Source of the DNA: Acidobacteriota bacterium
GTDB taxonomy: Bacteria > Acidobacteriota > Thermoanaerobaculia > Thermoanaerobaculales > Thermoanaerobaculaceae
Direction: 5' to 3'
DNA length: 64,000 nt
Assembly (NCBI GenBank): GCA_003158745.1
Contig: PMLC01000150.1
Location: 1 to 64,000, forward strand
Shown: positions 33,604 through 41,914 of the stretch, piece by piece
How the letters are laid out: the number at the start of each line of letters is the position of its first letter
Numbering within the stretch: position 1 is the stretch's first letter
Notes under the pieces: model-generated
Database searches by the model: none
The model's input: only the letters and a program-made list of their open reading frames with translations
What the model was told of the DNA's origin: nothing
Program-made: the position numbers and the translations under genes

Positions 33604-33771
33604 CGCGCAAGCTCGCCCGGGTCCCTTCGCTTGCAACGATGGGGTCCGGCACGCTACGCACCTCCTTGACCCGCCCATCGGCTTGTTCTGCCAACCCAGG
33701 CCCGCCGTGGGGCGCGCGCTACACTCCGGGGGCGCCACCACGTCGAGGGCGTGGCGGGGGGAGGTAACACC

Positions 33772-35157
33772 GTGCCGAGTTACGCGCTTGGAAAAGCTCC
33801 GCGGGGCCGATCTCGCTGGGTCCTGCTGCTTCTGTCGCTGGTCGCGGTAGGGCTGCTGGCGTGGGGTTCGTTGCGCCGCGGTCCGTCGCCTGCCGTCGTG
33901 ATCGAGAGCGCCCGACCAGCGGTCGGCAGCTCCACAAGAGTCGTGGCACGCTTCTCCGAGCCACTCGGAGGCCTGGGACGGATCACACTCGAGCTCATTC
34001 AGGGCGACAGGGCTGTAACGCTCGCCGAGCAACGGTTTGCGCGCGCGGGCGCCTTCTCGCCGACTCGTGGCCGGTTCACCGCGAATGCGGAGCTCTCCGC
34101 CACTGTAGGGAGGTCGGCCCAGGACTGGCTGAAGGAAGGCGAGGTCATCCTCCGGGCGACGGCGGACCGGATGGCCGGGCCCCTGCGCTCGGGCTTGTCC
34201 GTGGTCGTGGAGAAGCGCATGGCCGTCCGCCTGCGCCCGCCTCACCTGGAGCTCCTCTCGAAGCAGCACTACGTTCGTCAGGGAGGTTCCGGGATCGCGG
34301 TGCTGCGCGTTGGCGACAGTGCCGTGCGCTCTGGCGTGCGCGGTGGTACGGTGGAGTCGCTTTCGTTCGTCCTGCCGGGCGGCGGGCCGGGAGAGCGCTT
34401 CGCGCTTTTCGCCATCCCCTGGGACCTCACCGACGTCAACCAAGTTCGGCTGTTCGCCGAGGACGACGCAGGGAACCGGGTCGAGATGCCATTCGTGAAC
34501 CTCTTCAAGCCGTCGCCCCCCCGGATGGACCGGCTCGAGCTCTCCGACTCGTTTCTCGCCAAGGTCGTGCCGGCGATCGCGAGTCAGACGCCCGGATTCG
34601 ATGCCAGCGGGTCGTTGCTCGACCAGTACCTGAGGATCAACGGCGACGTCCGCAGGGCGACGCTCGCCGCGATCGCCAAGGTTGCGGCCGACACCCAACC
34701 GGCGTTCCTGTGGCGCGGTGCGTTCGCGCAGATGCCGAACACGCAGCGCCGGGCCAGTTTCGCGGAAAACCGTACGTACGTGTACCAGGGGAAGGTGGTG
34801 GACCACCAGACCCACCTTGGCCTCGATCTCGCCTCGACCGAGCATGCGCCCGTCCCGGCCGCCAACGCCGGCAGGGTAGTCTTTTCCGGGTGGCTCGCAA
34901 TCTACGGGAACGCGGTGATCATCGACCACGGGTACGGGCTGATGAGCCTCTACGGTCACATGTCCTCGTTCTCGGTCAAGGTCGGCGACGTTGTCGCGAA
35001 GGGCCAGCAGATCGGGAACAGCGGATCCACGGGCCTCGCGGGCGGCGACCATCTGCATCTCGAGATCTTCGTGCAGGGTAAGTCTGTCGACCCGCTCGAG
35101 TGGCTCGACGAGCACTGGATCCGCGACAACATCGCCACGAAGGTGAAGTTGCCGTAG
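33772..35157 (+). CDS. M23-family metallopeptidase, membrane-anchored
   Basis: A 461-residue cell-wall endopeptidase. Residues 15-35 (RWVLLLLSLVAVGLLAWGSL) are a membrane anchor or signal. The middle holds beta-rich regions. The C-terminal LytM/M23 domain shows the zinc ligands in THLGLDLASTEHAPVPAANA (HxxxD), the glycine-rich core AGRVVFSGWLAIYGNAVIID and GLMSLYGHMSS, and GGDHLHLEIFVQGKSVDPLEW (HLH). Such enzymes cut the cross-link peptides of peptidoglycan; all metal ligands are present, so it should be active rather than an EnvC-type activator. The start is GTG 33772, since GGGGGGAGG ends 7 bases before it. The track's GTG at 33751 lies before that site. Confidence 0.9.
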   Translation: MPSYALGKAPRGRSRWVLLLLSLVAVGLLAWGSLRRGPSPAVVIESARPAVGSSTRVVARFSEPLGGLGRITLELIQGDRAVTLAEQRFARAGAFSPTRGRFTANAELSATVGRSAQDWLKEGEVILRATADRMAGPLRSGLSVVVEKRMAVRLRPPHLELLSKQHYVRQGGSGIAVLRVGDSAVRSGVRGGTVESLSFVLPGGGPGERFALFAIPWDLTDVNQVRLFAEDDAGNRVEMPFVNLFKPSPPRMDRLELSDSFLAKVVPAIASQTPGFDASGSLLDQYLRINGDVRRATLAAIAKVAADTQPAFLWRGAFAQMPNTQRRASFAENRTYVYQGKVVDHQTHLGLDLASTEHAPVPAANAGRVVFSGWLAIYGNAVIIDHGYGLMSLYGHMSSFSVKVGDVVAKGQQIGNSGSTGLAGGDHLHLEIFVQGKSVDPLEWLDEHWIRDNIATKVKLP

Positions 35158-35207
35158 TAGCGGCGCGAGGTCAACCGAGCGTTCACAAGTTCGACGGGGC
35201 CAGTGAG

Positions 35208-35324
35208 GAGTTCAGAGTGAAGAGTCGACAGACGGCGGGAAGTCTCGCGTGCCGGGGGACTTTCACGATGGCTTCCCAGTCTTTGGTTTCCAATTCTTCA
35301 CTCTCAACTCTTCACTCTTAACTC
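35208..35324. repeat. Inverted repeat GAGTTcAGAGTGAAGAGT
   Basis: GAGTTCAGAGTGAAGAGT (35208-35225) and ACTCTTCACTCTTAACTC (35307-35324) are complementary at 17 of 18 positions; the right arm carries a second, tandem copy (TTCTTCACTCTCAACTC). It lies in the 219-base gap between two plus-strand genes and resembles, in style, the purine/pyrimidine repeat at 6033. Confidence 0.8.
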
Positions 35325-35376
35325 GCTGCACCGGTCGGTGGTTGCCCGCGAGTGCGGCGAGACGTAGACTCACACC

Positions 35377-35844
35377 ATGGATGTCGAAAAGAGCCTGCAG
35401 GACCGGTACGCTCCGTCGACGCGCTGTTTCGGGTGCGGCCCGGCCAACCCCGACGGGCTCCGGATCAAGAGCTTCGTGCGCGGTGAGGAGGTCGTTGCAG
35501 AGTGGGTGCCTGCGAGGCGCCATGAGGCCTTCGACGGCGTTCTCAACGGGGGTGTCATTGGCACCCTGTTCGACTGCCACTGCAACTGGACGGCCGCGCG
35601 CCACCTGATGGAGGCGAGCGGCGCCGAGAGGCCGCCCTGCACTGTGACGGCGGAGTACCGGGTGGTCCTCAAGCGCCCGACGCCCTCGACCGATCCTGTG
35701 ACCGTGCGGGCCAGGGTCGTGGAAGCAGCCGGGGATCGCGCCGTGGTCGAGGGCACGCTCGAGGCCAGGGGTGGGATTACGGCGACCTGCCGCGGGATCT
35801 TCGTGGCGGTGCGGGAGGGACACCCCGCGTTTCACCGGTGGTAG
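35377..35844 (+). CDS. PaaI-like hotdog thioesterase
   Basis: A 155-residue single hotdog domain. CFGCGPANPDGLRIKSF is the family's N-terminal signature, and GVLNGGVIGTLFDCHCNWTA is the catalytic helix region, with Asp/Gly positions of acyl-CoA thioesterases. CTVTAEYRVVLKRPTP is the later strand. These enzymes hydrolyse acyl-CoA thioesters; the acyl group here is not evident. The neighbouring genes do not suggest a pathway. Upstream lies the 35208 inverted repeat. Confidence 0.8.
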   Translation: MDVEKSLQDRYAPSTRCFGCGPANPDGLRIKSFVRGEEVVAEWVPARRHEAFDGVLNGGVIGTLFDCHCNWTAARHLMEASGAERPPCTVTAEYRVVLKRPTPSTDPVTVRARVVEAAGDRAVVEGTLEARGGITATCRGIFVAVREGHPAFHRW

Positions 35845-35944
35845 GCGTTGAACGAGCTCGTGCCTCATCAGCCGGCAGAGCGTGGGACCCTTCGCCTGCG
35901 CTGGGTGTAGGCTCGATGTAGGGCTGCCCTCCGCCCGCCCGATA

Positions 35945-36341
35945 TCACTTCGTGTCGAGGATGAGCGGGAGGCCATCCTTGCCAGCGCCGATGATCACGA
36001 CCTTGGCCTTGGTAGAGGAGGCGAGGCCTTCCTTGGAAGACACGTCCACCGTCTCCTTGATCTCCTCGGTCTTGATCGAGAACTTGTGGATGTTTGCGAG
36101 CGGATTGTGGGTGTTGATCCCCGCCTTCAGGGTGTCCGGCGAGACGCTGCCGAAAGAAATCCGCGTCCCCGACATGACCAGCGCGGTTGACCGTGAGCAT
36201 CTGGGCGCGAGCGAGCAGGACAACGGCGCCCGCCTCCGCCCGGCCCGCTCCGGCGAACTTGTCGGCGTGCGCAATCTTCTCCAGCCGAGTCCATGCCATG
36301 AGAGCAACCACCACGATGAGAACACCCATAATAAAGAGCAT
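35945..36341 (-). pseudogene. SPFH/prohibitin-like protein, N-terminal remnant
   Basis: With GGAGG before the ATG at 36341, the frame begins with a membrane helix, MLFIMGVLIVVVALMAW. It goes on to AGAVVLLARAQMLTVNRA, after which the sense continues in another frame: LVMSGTRISFGSVSPDTLKA, GINTHNPLANIHKFSIKTEE, VDVSSKEG. This is the start of an SPFH (stomatin/prohibitin) domain, as in the FG-x-VSPDTL-x-PG-x-N motif. A stop follows at 35945, and the remaining 150 or so residues of the domain are absent. A frameshift and a truncation make this a dead gene. Confidence 0.6.
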
Positions 36342-36639
36342 CGCCGCCTCCTTCGCAATCTCGGCAAGTCTGTGCCATGCCCCCGTGAAGGATGAAGACA
36401 GCAGATATTGGGGTTGAATGGACACGACGCGTCGGGTCCCAACCTGAGCGGATACGGTATTGGGCATGCGGCCGACAGTGACCGGACTCGTGAGCCTTTG
36501 TCAGCCGTCTGGTCATGTACCTCAACCTGACGGCAATGAAAGCGGAGACCCTCCATCGCGGCCGCCGCACGTCGTTCGAACAGAATCACCAGCAAGAGGG
36601 GGTGGTTCTCTGAAAGAAAGGTTGTGCTATAAGGACATC

Positions 36640-37089
36640 GTGCCGGACCGCAAATACAGGCATCGCGGGTATCAGGACGAGGCGCGTCGCGACGAGCGGC
36701 AGCCTACCGACACCGGCCCGCGGGAGCGTCCCGAGGGTCCGCGGGGGCGCGGCCTTGGCGCTCCGACGCTGACGGTGTCCCGCTGCCGGTTGTGCGGCAC
36801 ACGACAGCAGCTTTCCGGCCCGGTGGACGGCGAAGCCACGTGCACCAGTTGCGGCAACGACCTCCACACCTGTTCGAACTGCGCGTACTTCGACACGTCG
36901 CGCCCCAACGAGTGCCGCAAGCCCGTGGTGCAGCGCGTCACGAACAAGACGAAGCGAAATTCATGCGAGGTGTTCACGCCCAGTACGGTCCAGGAGTTCG
37001 CATCAGACCGACCGGTTGTCGCATCACCAGACGGCGGTTCGGTCTCCAGTCCACGGGCCGCCTTTGACGCCCTCTTCAAGAAGAAGTGA
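36640..37089 (+). CDS. Zinc-ribbon-like protein of unknown function
   Basis: About 149 residues. The centre carries two cysteine pairs, SRCRLCGTRQQL and TCTSCGNDLHTCSNCAYFDT, followed by NECRKPVVQRV, a treble-clef or zinc-ribbon arrangement. The N-terminal part (HRGYQDEARRDERQPTDTGP) and the C-terminal part are low-complexity. No enzyme motif is seen. I used the GTG at 36640, which follows AAGGAC, because the region before it (track start 36460) overlaps the SPFH remnant's upstream region and looks non-coding; the start is uncertain. It may bind nucleic acid or metal. Confidence 0.55.
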   Translation: MPDRKYRHRGYQDEARRDERQPTDTGPRERPEGPRGRGLGAPTLTVSRCRLCGTRQQLSGPVDGEATCTSCGNDLHTCSNCAYFDTSRPNECRKPVVQRVTNKTKRNSCEVFTPSTVQEFASDRPVVASPDGGSVSSPRAAFDALFKKK

Positions 37090-37115
37090 CTTCAGCTCAC
37101 CCCTTGGGCCGAAGC

Positions 37116-37231
37116 CATCCCGAGTGAACTGGGGGATCCCGCCGCGCCGCGAGGCCGTGAATGAACTCGCCCCGCGAGCTGAAGTCATCTTGAACGGAGT
37201 GCGGAATCCCGCCAGGTCGAGAGGTCGTTCG
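37116..37231. repeat. Two imperfect direct repeats
   Basis: GAAGCCATCCCGAGTGAACT and GAAGTCATCTTGAACGGAGT begin two similar units about 66 bases apart, each continuing with GGAATCCCGCC or GGGATCCCGCC and ending in GAGGCCGT or GAGGTCGT. Units of this form (CATCCTGAACGGAGTG-AAGAATCCCG) are common dispersed intergenic repeats in many bacterial genomes. It lies between the zinc-ribbon gene and ftsZ. Confidence 0.65.
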
Positions 37232-37315
37232 AGTGCGGTTTAGCGGGTGCTTCTTCGTGACGTGTGCCGGTGCAAGCCCCGCTCGTACCTGATCGCAGAA
37301 GGACAACCGGCTCCG

Positions 37316-37372
37316 GAGACTCGCCGGCCGGGGCACCGGGAGGTGGGTGGTGCCCCGGGGGCGGCGAGTCTC
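37316..37372 (-). terminator. Long hairpin downstream of ftsZ
   Basis: GAGACTCGCCG-gc-CGGGGCACC, an 11-base loop, then GGTGCCCCG-ggg-CGGCGAGTCTC: about 20 base pairs with a small internal bulge, 10 bases past the ftsZ stop. No T-tract follows on the minus strand. It probably marks the end of the division operon, perhaps with Rho. Confidence 0.65.
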
Positions 37373-37381
37373 AGGCGCGGG

Positions 37382-38563
37382 CTAGTCCATCTGCCGACGC
37401 AGGTAGGTCGGGGTGTCGAGCTCCGAGAAGTTCCCCACGTTGACGCCGTAGTCGGTGGGGAGGTTCGCCGGTAGGTACGGGCTCATGGGCTCGGCCTGCT
37501 TGGGCTCGCGCGCCGGCTCCTTCGTCAGGGTGCGGTCGGCAGGGCGTGCCGGCCTCTCCTCACCGCTTGCGCCGAAGCCGGTCGCGACCACGGTGACCTG
37601 GATCTTCGTCGCGAGCTCTTCCCGCTGCCCGTAGCCGAACAGGAACAGGCAGTCCTGCGAGCAGCGCTTGGCAATGTACTCGGCCGCGTCGTTGATCTCG
37701 GAGATCGTGGTGTCGGGCCCCCCGACGAAGTTCACGAGCACCCTCTGCGCGCCCTCGAGCGAAGCTTCTTCGAGGAGAGGCGACGAGAACGCCTGCTGCG
37801 CCGCCTCGATTGCGCGGTGCTCACCCTGGCCCTGGCCGATCCCCATGAGCGCCATGCCGCCGCCGCGCATGACGGTCTCGACGTCTGCAAAGTCGCGGTT
37901 GATGATCCCCGTCTCGTTGATGATGTCGGAGATCCCCTCCACGCCGTGGCGGAGCGCCTCGTCGGCGAGCTGGAATGCCTCCTCGACCGAAACCTGCGGG
38001 CCGACCATTTGCAGGAGGCGGGAGTTGGGCACCGTGATGAGGGTGTCCACGCACTTTCGGAGCTCCTCGATCCCTTTCTCGGCGATGCGGGCCTTGCGCG
38101 TTCCCTCGAATGCGAACGGTTTGGTCACGACGGCCACTGTGAGCGCGCCCGCGTCGCGGGCCAGGTTCCCGATGACCGGGGCCGCGCCCGTCCCCGTGCC
38201 GCCGCCCATTCCGGCCGCGATGAACACCATGTCGGCGCCCTCGAGGCACTCGATGAGTTCGTCGGTTCTGTCGAGGGCGGCACGGTTGGCGGCGTCGGGG
38301 TCGCATCCGGCGCCAAGCGCCTTGCCGCGCGAGTTCGGTGTCACGAGCTGCAGCCGCACGCCGGCTCTACTGGCGCGAAGCGCCTGGCCGTCGGTGTTGA
38401 CCGCGATGAACTCGACGCCCTTGATCCCGGCGGCGATCATCCGGTTCACCGCGTTGCTGCCGCCCCCGCCGATACCCACGACCTTGATCACGGCCGGCGA
38501 GGACTCGTCGGCTATCGTGATCGCGGGCACCTTGGCGCCCCTCGAATCGTCGAACGTGATCAT
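37382..38563 (-). CDS. ftsZ: Cell division protein FtsZ
   Basis: A 393-residue tubulin-like GTPase that forms the division ring. The N-terminal part has KVVGIGGGGSNAVNRMI; the tubulin signature loop is FIAAGMGGGTGTGAAPVIG; the T7 synergy loop region reads TETGIINRDFADVETVM. The variable linker is followed by a C-terminal peptide, GNFSELDTPTYLRRQMD, which binds FtsA and other partners. GGGGAGGTGGAGA precedes the ATG; that ATG overlaps the ftsA stop as ATGA. It is the last gene of the operon and is followed by a long hairpin. Confidence 0.98.
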   Translation of the reverse strand: MITFDDSRGAKVPAITIADESSPAVIKVVGIGGGGSNAVNRMIAAGIKGVEFIAVNTDGQALRASRAGVRLQLVTPNSRGKALGAGCDPDAANRAALDRTDELIECLEGADMVFIAAGMGGGTGTGAAPVIGNLARDAGALTVAVVTKPFAFEGTRKARIAEKGIEELRKCVDTLITVPNSRLLQMVGPQVSVEEAFQLADEALRHGVEGISDIINETGIINRDFADVETVMRGGGMALMGIGQGQGEHRAIEAAQQAFSSPLLEEASLEGAQRVLVNFVGGPDTTISEINDAAEYIAKRCSQDCLFLFGYGQREELATKIQVTVVATGFGASGEERPARPADRTLTKEPAREPKQAEPMSPYLPANLPTDYGVNVGNFSELDTPTYLRRQMD

Positions 38564-39825
38564 TCTCCACCTCCCCTTTTCGCAAGAACCTTGCGTGAAA
38601 TTCGTGTCCAGAAGTTCTCTCTGCGTCGCCTCTCCCGCACGAGTGGCATCGCCGACGGGAGCAGCATATTGCGCCCGTGCACCAACAGGCCGACCGCAAC
38701 CGCCGGCGATCGCGCCGGAAGCTCAGAGCTCGCGAGCAGATGTGTGGCGTCGGGCACGCCCTCGAGCTCTCCGAGGCGTGCGCGCTTGACGAAGACTTCT
38801 TCGGCAAGCGCGGCGAGGCCTTCGAGATGAGCGCCCCCGCCGGAGAGGACCACGCCCGTGCAGGGCGCATCTTGGGGGATCTGGCGCCACACCTCGGCGG
38901 CGATAAGCTCGAGCGTCTCCTGCATCCTAAGGCGAATCGTCTTGCAAAGCTCGCGGCGGGAGATTACGTGACTTCCGCGGCCCTCGATCGTCGGGACGGA
39001 GATGGTCTCCTCCTCCCCGACGTCGGCCAGCAGCATGGTGCCAGCCTCTCGCTTAGCCGTCTCCGCGCCTGCCGCGGTGGTCTGGAAACGGTGCACGAGG
39101 TCGTCGTTGATCTTGTTGCTTCCGATCGGGAAACAGCCGGCCGCGAGCAGCTTATCGCCGGAATACGCGGCGTATCCGGAAGTCCCGTAGCCGACGTCGA
39201 TCAGGATTGAGCCCAGCCGGCGCTCATCGGAGGTCAGAGTAGCGTTGGCGGCCGCGACCGGTGCGAAGAGGAACTCCTCGACTTCGAGCCCCGATTCGTT
39301 GATCGCCTTCTCGAGAGTTCGGACAGGGTTCTCCTGGCACGCCAGCACGTAGGCATCCGCCGCCAGGTGCCGGCCGACCATCGCCTGCGGGTCCAGGATC
39401 CCATCCTGGTCGTCGAGTGCGTAGATCGGCGAGACGACGTTCAGAACGGTGTGGCCCGCGGGCAGGGGCTGCCGCCGTACGGCATCATGCAGGGTTTCGA
39501 GGTCGGCGAGCGTCACCTCACGCTCCCGCGCGCCCATGACGATCGCGGCCCGCGTGAGCCGGCCGCTCACGAAGATCCCGGCCACCGAGGCGATCACCTT
39601 TTCGACAGGGAGCTTCGCCATGAGCTCCGCTTCCTCGGCCGCTGCCCTGATCGCCGCCACCACGGGCTTCATCTGGACAACCTGCCCCGAGCGCATCCCG
39701 CTGGAAGGTGCAAGTCCAATGCCCCGGATCACCATCTCGTCGTGTTCGGATAGCTCCGCGATGAGCGCCAACACGCGATGGTTCCCGACGTCGAGGGCGG
39801 CGATGATCCGTGGGCCCTGCGTCAC
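38560..39825 (-). CDS. ftsA: Cell division protein FtsA
   Basis: A 421-residue actin-like ATPase that tethers FtsZ to the membrane. PRIIAALDVGNHRVLALIAE is the phosphate 1 motif; LLAAGCFPIGSNKINDDLVH and GVVLSGGGAHLEGLAALAEE are the phosphate 2/adenosine blocks. The SHS2/1C domain is in place (KVIASVAGIFVSGRLTRAAI). The C-terminal RERRRRENFWTRISRKVLAK is the amphipathic membrane helix. I chose the GTG at 39825, overlapping the ftsQ stop (TAGTG) with GAGGAGGAG just before it, and not the track's start at 39924, which is inside ftsQ. Confidence 0.95.
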   Translation of the reverse strand: MTQGPRIIAALDVGNHRVLALIAELSEHDEMVIRGIGLAPSSGMRSGQVVQMKPVVAAIRAAAEEAELMAKLPVEKVIASVAGIFVSGRLTRAAIVMGAREREVTLADLETLHDAVRRQPLPAGHTVLNVVSPIYALDDQDGILDPQAMVGRHLAADAYVLACQENPVRTLEKAINESGLEVEEFLFAPVAAANATLTSDERRLGSILIDVGYGTSGYAAYSGDKLLAAGCFPIGSNKINDDLVHRFQTTAAGAETAKREAGTMLLADVGEEETISVPTIEGRGSHVISRRELCKTIRLRMQETLELIAAEVWRQIPQDAPCTGVVLSGGGAHLEGLAALAEEVFVKRARLGELEGVPDATHLLASSELPARSPAVAVGLLVHGRNMLLPSAMPLVRERRRRENFWTRISRKVLAKRGGGE

Positions 39826-40541
39826 TACTCCTCCTCCTCTGGTGGAATCGACGCAGGCAGGACCGCGACACGCCCGGGAACACGAGCGTCGAGTCGGAGC
39901 GGAACCGTTTGCCTGGCGGTCCACGCCGCAAGCACCCTCCGCGCTCCTGCCAATTCCTCCGGTTGGTCCGGGTCGGCCAGAACGGTTGGTGAACCGTCCG
40001 CGAAGTGAAGCGCAACGTCATGAGGTCCGACGCGTTCGGCGTGCTCGAGCTTTCCACCCCAGGCCTGCTCAAGCGCCGGCACGACTGCGAGCAGCGTTTC
40101 CCTCTCCTCGGGAAACGGTGCGAATCCGGTGAGCAGGAGGAGCGATGAGACGGATTCGACGGTCGTGAGAAGGCGGCCTTCGCGGTCGACCAGCCGTCGT
40201 ACGCCTGCATCCACCGCGACGGCGACAGGCACACGCTCGACGACTGCGCACGTTACGACACCGTCCAGTGAGACCCTGACGGTGGCATCGTCCACCCAAG
40301 GCACGGCGCGCACCCTGGCGCGCAACGTGCCTGCGCGAGTCGTGATTGTGGGACTGCCGAGCGCTGTTCGCAGCACGTTTTCGACGTCTCGCGCCGGGAA
40401 GCGACGGGTGCCCGAAACTCGGACCTGTCGCACCTGAAGGGTGAGCGCGAATGTCGCGATGAGCGCAAGCAGCGCGGCCAGCGGCAGCGTGCGGCCGACG
40501 AGCTTGCGGATCGGGCGGTGGTGACGGACTTGACCGCTCAC
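39825..40541 (-). CDS. ftsQ: Cell division protein FtsQ
   Basis: A 238-residue inner-membrane protein of the divisome. After a basic start, LPLAALLALIATFALTLQV is the membrane helix. The POTRA domain follows with VRQVRVSGTRRFPARDVENV, then the beta domain with VPWVDDATVRVSLDGVVTCAVVE and VDREGRLL. It links the cytoplasmic ring to the FtsL/I/W complex. The GTG at 40541 overlaps the murC stop (GTGA) and has GGGAGG 6 bases upstream; the track's ATG 40562 would overlap murC more. The stop overlaps the ftsA start. Confidence 0.88.
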   Translation of the reverse strand: MSGQVRHHRPIRKLVGRTLPLAALLALIATFALTLQVRQVRVSGTRRFPARDVENVLRTALGSPTITTRAGTLRARVRAVPWVDDATVRVSLDGVVTCAVVERVPVAVAVDAGVRRLVDREGRLLTTVESVSSLLLLTGFAPFPEERETLLAVVPALEQAWGGKLEHAERVGPHDVALHFADGSPTVLADPDQPEELAGARRVLAAWTARQTVPLRLDARVPGRVAVLPASIPPEEEE

Positions 40542-41914
40542 GTCGTACCTCCCGACAGCCACGTCTCTCCGAGCTGGACCACGTTGCCGGCCCCGAGCGT
40601 CAGCAGCACGTCGCCCGGCCTGAGCAGCTCGTCAAGGACATTGAGGGCATCGGCGAACGACGATGCTCCTCGCGCTTGCCGGTGACCAGACCGTTGTGCG
40701 GCCCCGACCACAAGTTCGGAACTGACGCCGGGGATCGGCTGTTCCCTGGATGGGTAGATCGGCAGCACTACGACCACGTCGGCGCCGAGCAACGCATCGC
40801 CGAACTCCCGTGCAAAGTCACGGGTGCGCGAGAAGAGATGCGGCTGGAAGACGACCACGAGCCTCGCATCGGGGGAACTCTGCCGCGCGGCCTGGAGCGT
40901 CGCCACAATCTCGCTGGGATGGTGGGCGTAGTCGTCCACGAGAACAACACCGTTGCGCTGCCCCTTGCGCTCGAAGCGCCGGGCGACCCCGGTGAAGGCC
41001 CCGACCGCCGACGCGATTGTTGTGAAACTGACACCGACTTCGAGTGCGGCTGCGGTGGCGCCGAGAGCGTTGACGAGCATATGACGACCGGGGAGAGGTA
41101 GCCTGAGTTCTCCGATTTCGTGCCCACACAGGACGACCTGACAACTGCATCCGATGTCGGAGAGACGCACGGCCCGGCCGTGCACGTCGGCCTGCGGCGA
41201 GAAACCATAGGTGACGATGCGCCGCTCCAGACGCGGCAGCAACCGGCGCACGCCAGCGTCGTCCAGGCAGGCGATGGTCGCGCCATAGAACGGCACACGG
41301 TTCGCGAAGGTCACGAATGCGTCCTCCATCGCCTCGACCGATCCGTAGGTATCAAGGTGCTCGGCCTCGACGGTCGTCAGCAGCGCCAGGACGGGGAACA
41401 GCGCCAGGAATGACCTGTCGAACTCGTCGGCCTCGCAAACAAGGTACTCGGAGCGCCCGAGCCGGGCGTGCGCACCGAGGAAGTGCATCCGCCCGCCTAC
41501 TACAACCGTGGGATCCAAACCAGCCTGGGTAAGGACGAAGCCGGTGAGTGAGGTCGTGGTGGTCTTACCGTGGGTGCCGGCCACCGCGATTCCCCACTTC
41601 AATCGCGAGAGCTCGCCCAGCATCTCTGCCCTGCGGATCACGGGGATGCCGAGACGGCGGGCCGCTTCGACTTCGGTGTTGTCCGCCTTGACCGCGGATG
41701 AGATCACGAGCACCTGGACGCCCTTGAGGTGACCGGCCGCGTGGCCGAGGTCAACCCTGATGCCGAGACTGTCGAGACGCGCCGTCGTCTCGCTGGCGGC
41801 CAGGTCGCATCCGGAGACCGTGAACCCCTCACCGTGCAGGAGCTCGGCAAGGCCGCACATGCCCACGCCGCCGACGCCGAGGAAGTGGAGATGGCGGACG
41901 TGCCCGAAGTTCAT
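40538..41914 (-). CDS. murC: UDP-N-acetylmuramate-L-alanine ligase
   Basis: A 458-residue Mur ligase that adds L-alanine to UDP-MurNAc, the first amino acid of the stem peptide. The Rossmann-like N-domain starts RHLHFLGVGGVGMCGLAELL. The ATP site is WGIAVAGTHGKTTTTSLTGF. Later blocks are VCEADEFDRSFLALFPVLAL and VLVDDYAHHPSEIVATLQAA (DDYAHHPxE). The ATG overlaps the murG stop (ATGA), with GGAGG upstream. No murB or ddl follows, unlike in many dcw clusters. Confidence 0.97.
   Translation of the reverse strand: MNFGHVRHLHFLGVGGVGMCGLAELLHGEGFTVSGCDLAASETTARLDSLGIRVDLGHAAGHLKGVQVLVISSAVKADNTEVEAARRLGIPVIRRAEMLGELSRLKWGIAVAGTHGKTTTTSLTGFVLTQAGLDPTVVVGGRMHFLGAHARLGRSEYLVCEADEFDRSFLALFPVLALLTTVEAEHLDTYGSVEAMEDAFVTFANRVPFYGATIACLDDAGVRRLLPRLERRIVTYGFSPQADVHGRAVRLSDIGCSCQVVLCGHEIGELRLPLPGRHMLVNALGATAAALEVGVSFTTIASAVGAFTGVARRFERKGQRNGVVLVDDYAHHPSEIVATLQAARQSSPDARLVVVFQPHLFSRTRDFAREFGDALLGADVVVVLPIYPSREQPIPGVSSELVVGAAQRSGHRQARGASSFADALNVLDELLRPGDVLLTLGAGNVVQLGETWLSGGTT

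Noticed and set aside
32323-35115. Minus-strand 930-residue ORF opposite the AmpG-like and M23 genes
   Set aside because: Low-complexity composition and no motifs; both plus-strand genes are clearly real.
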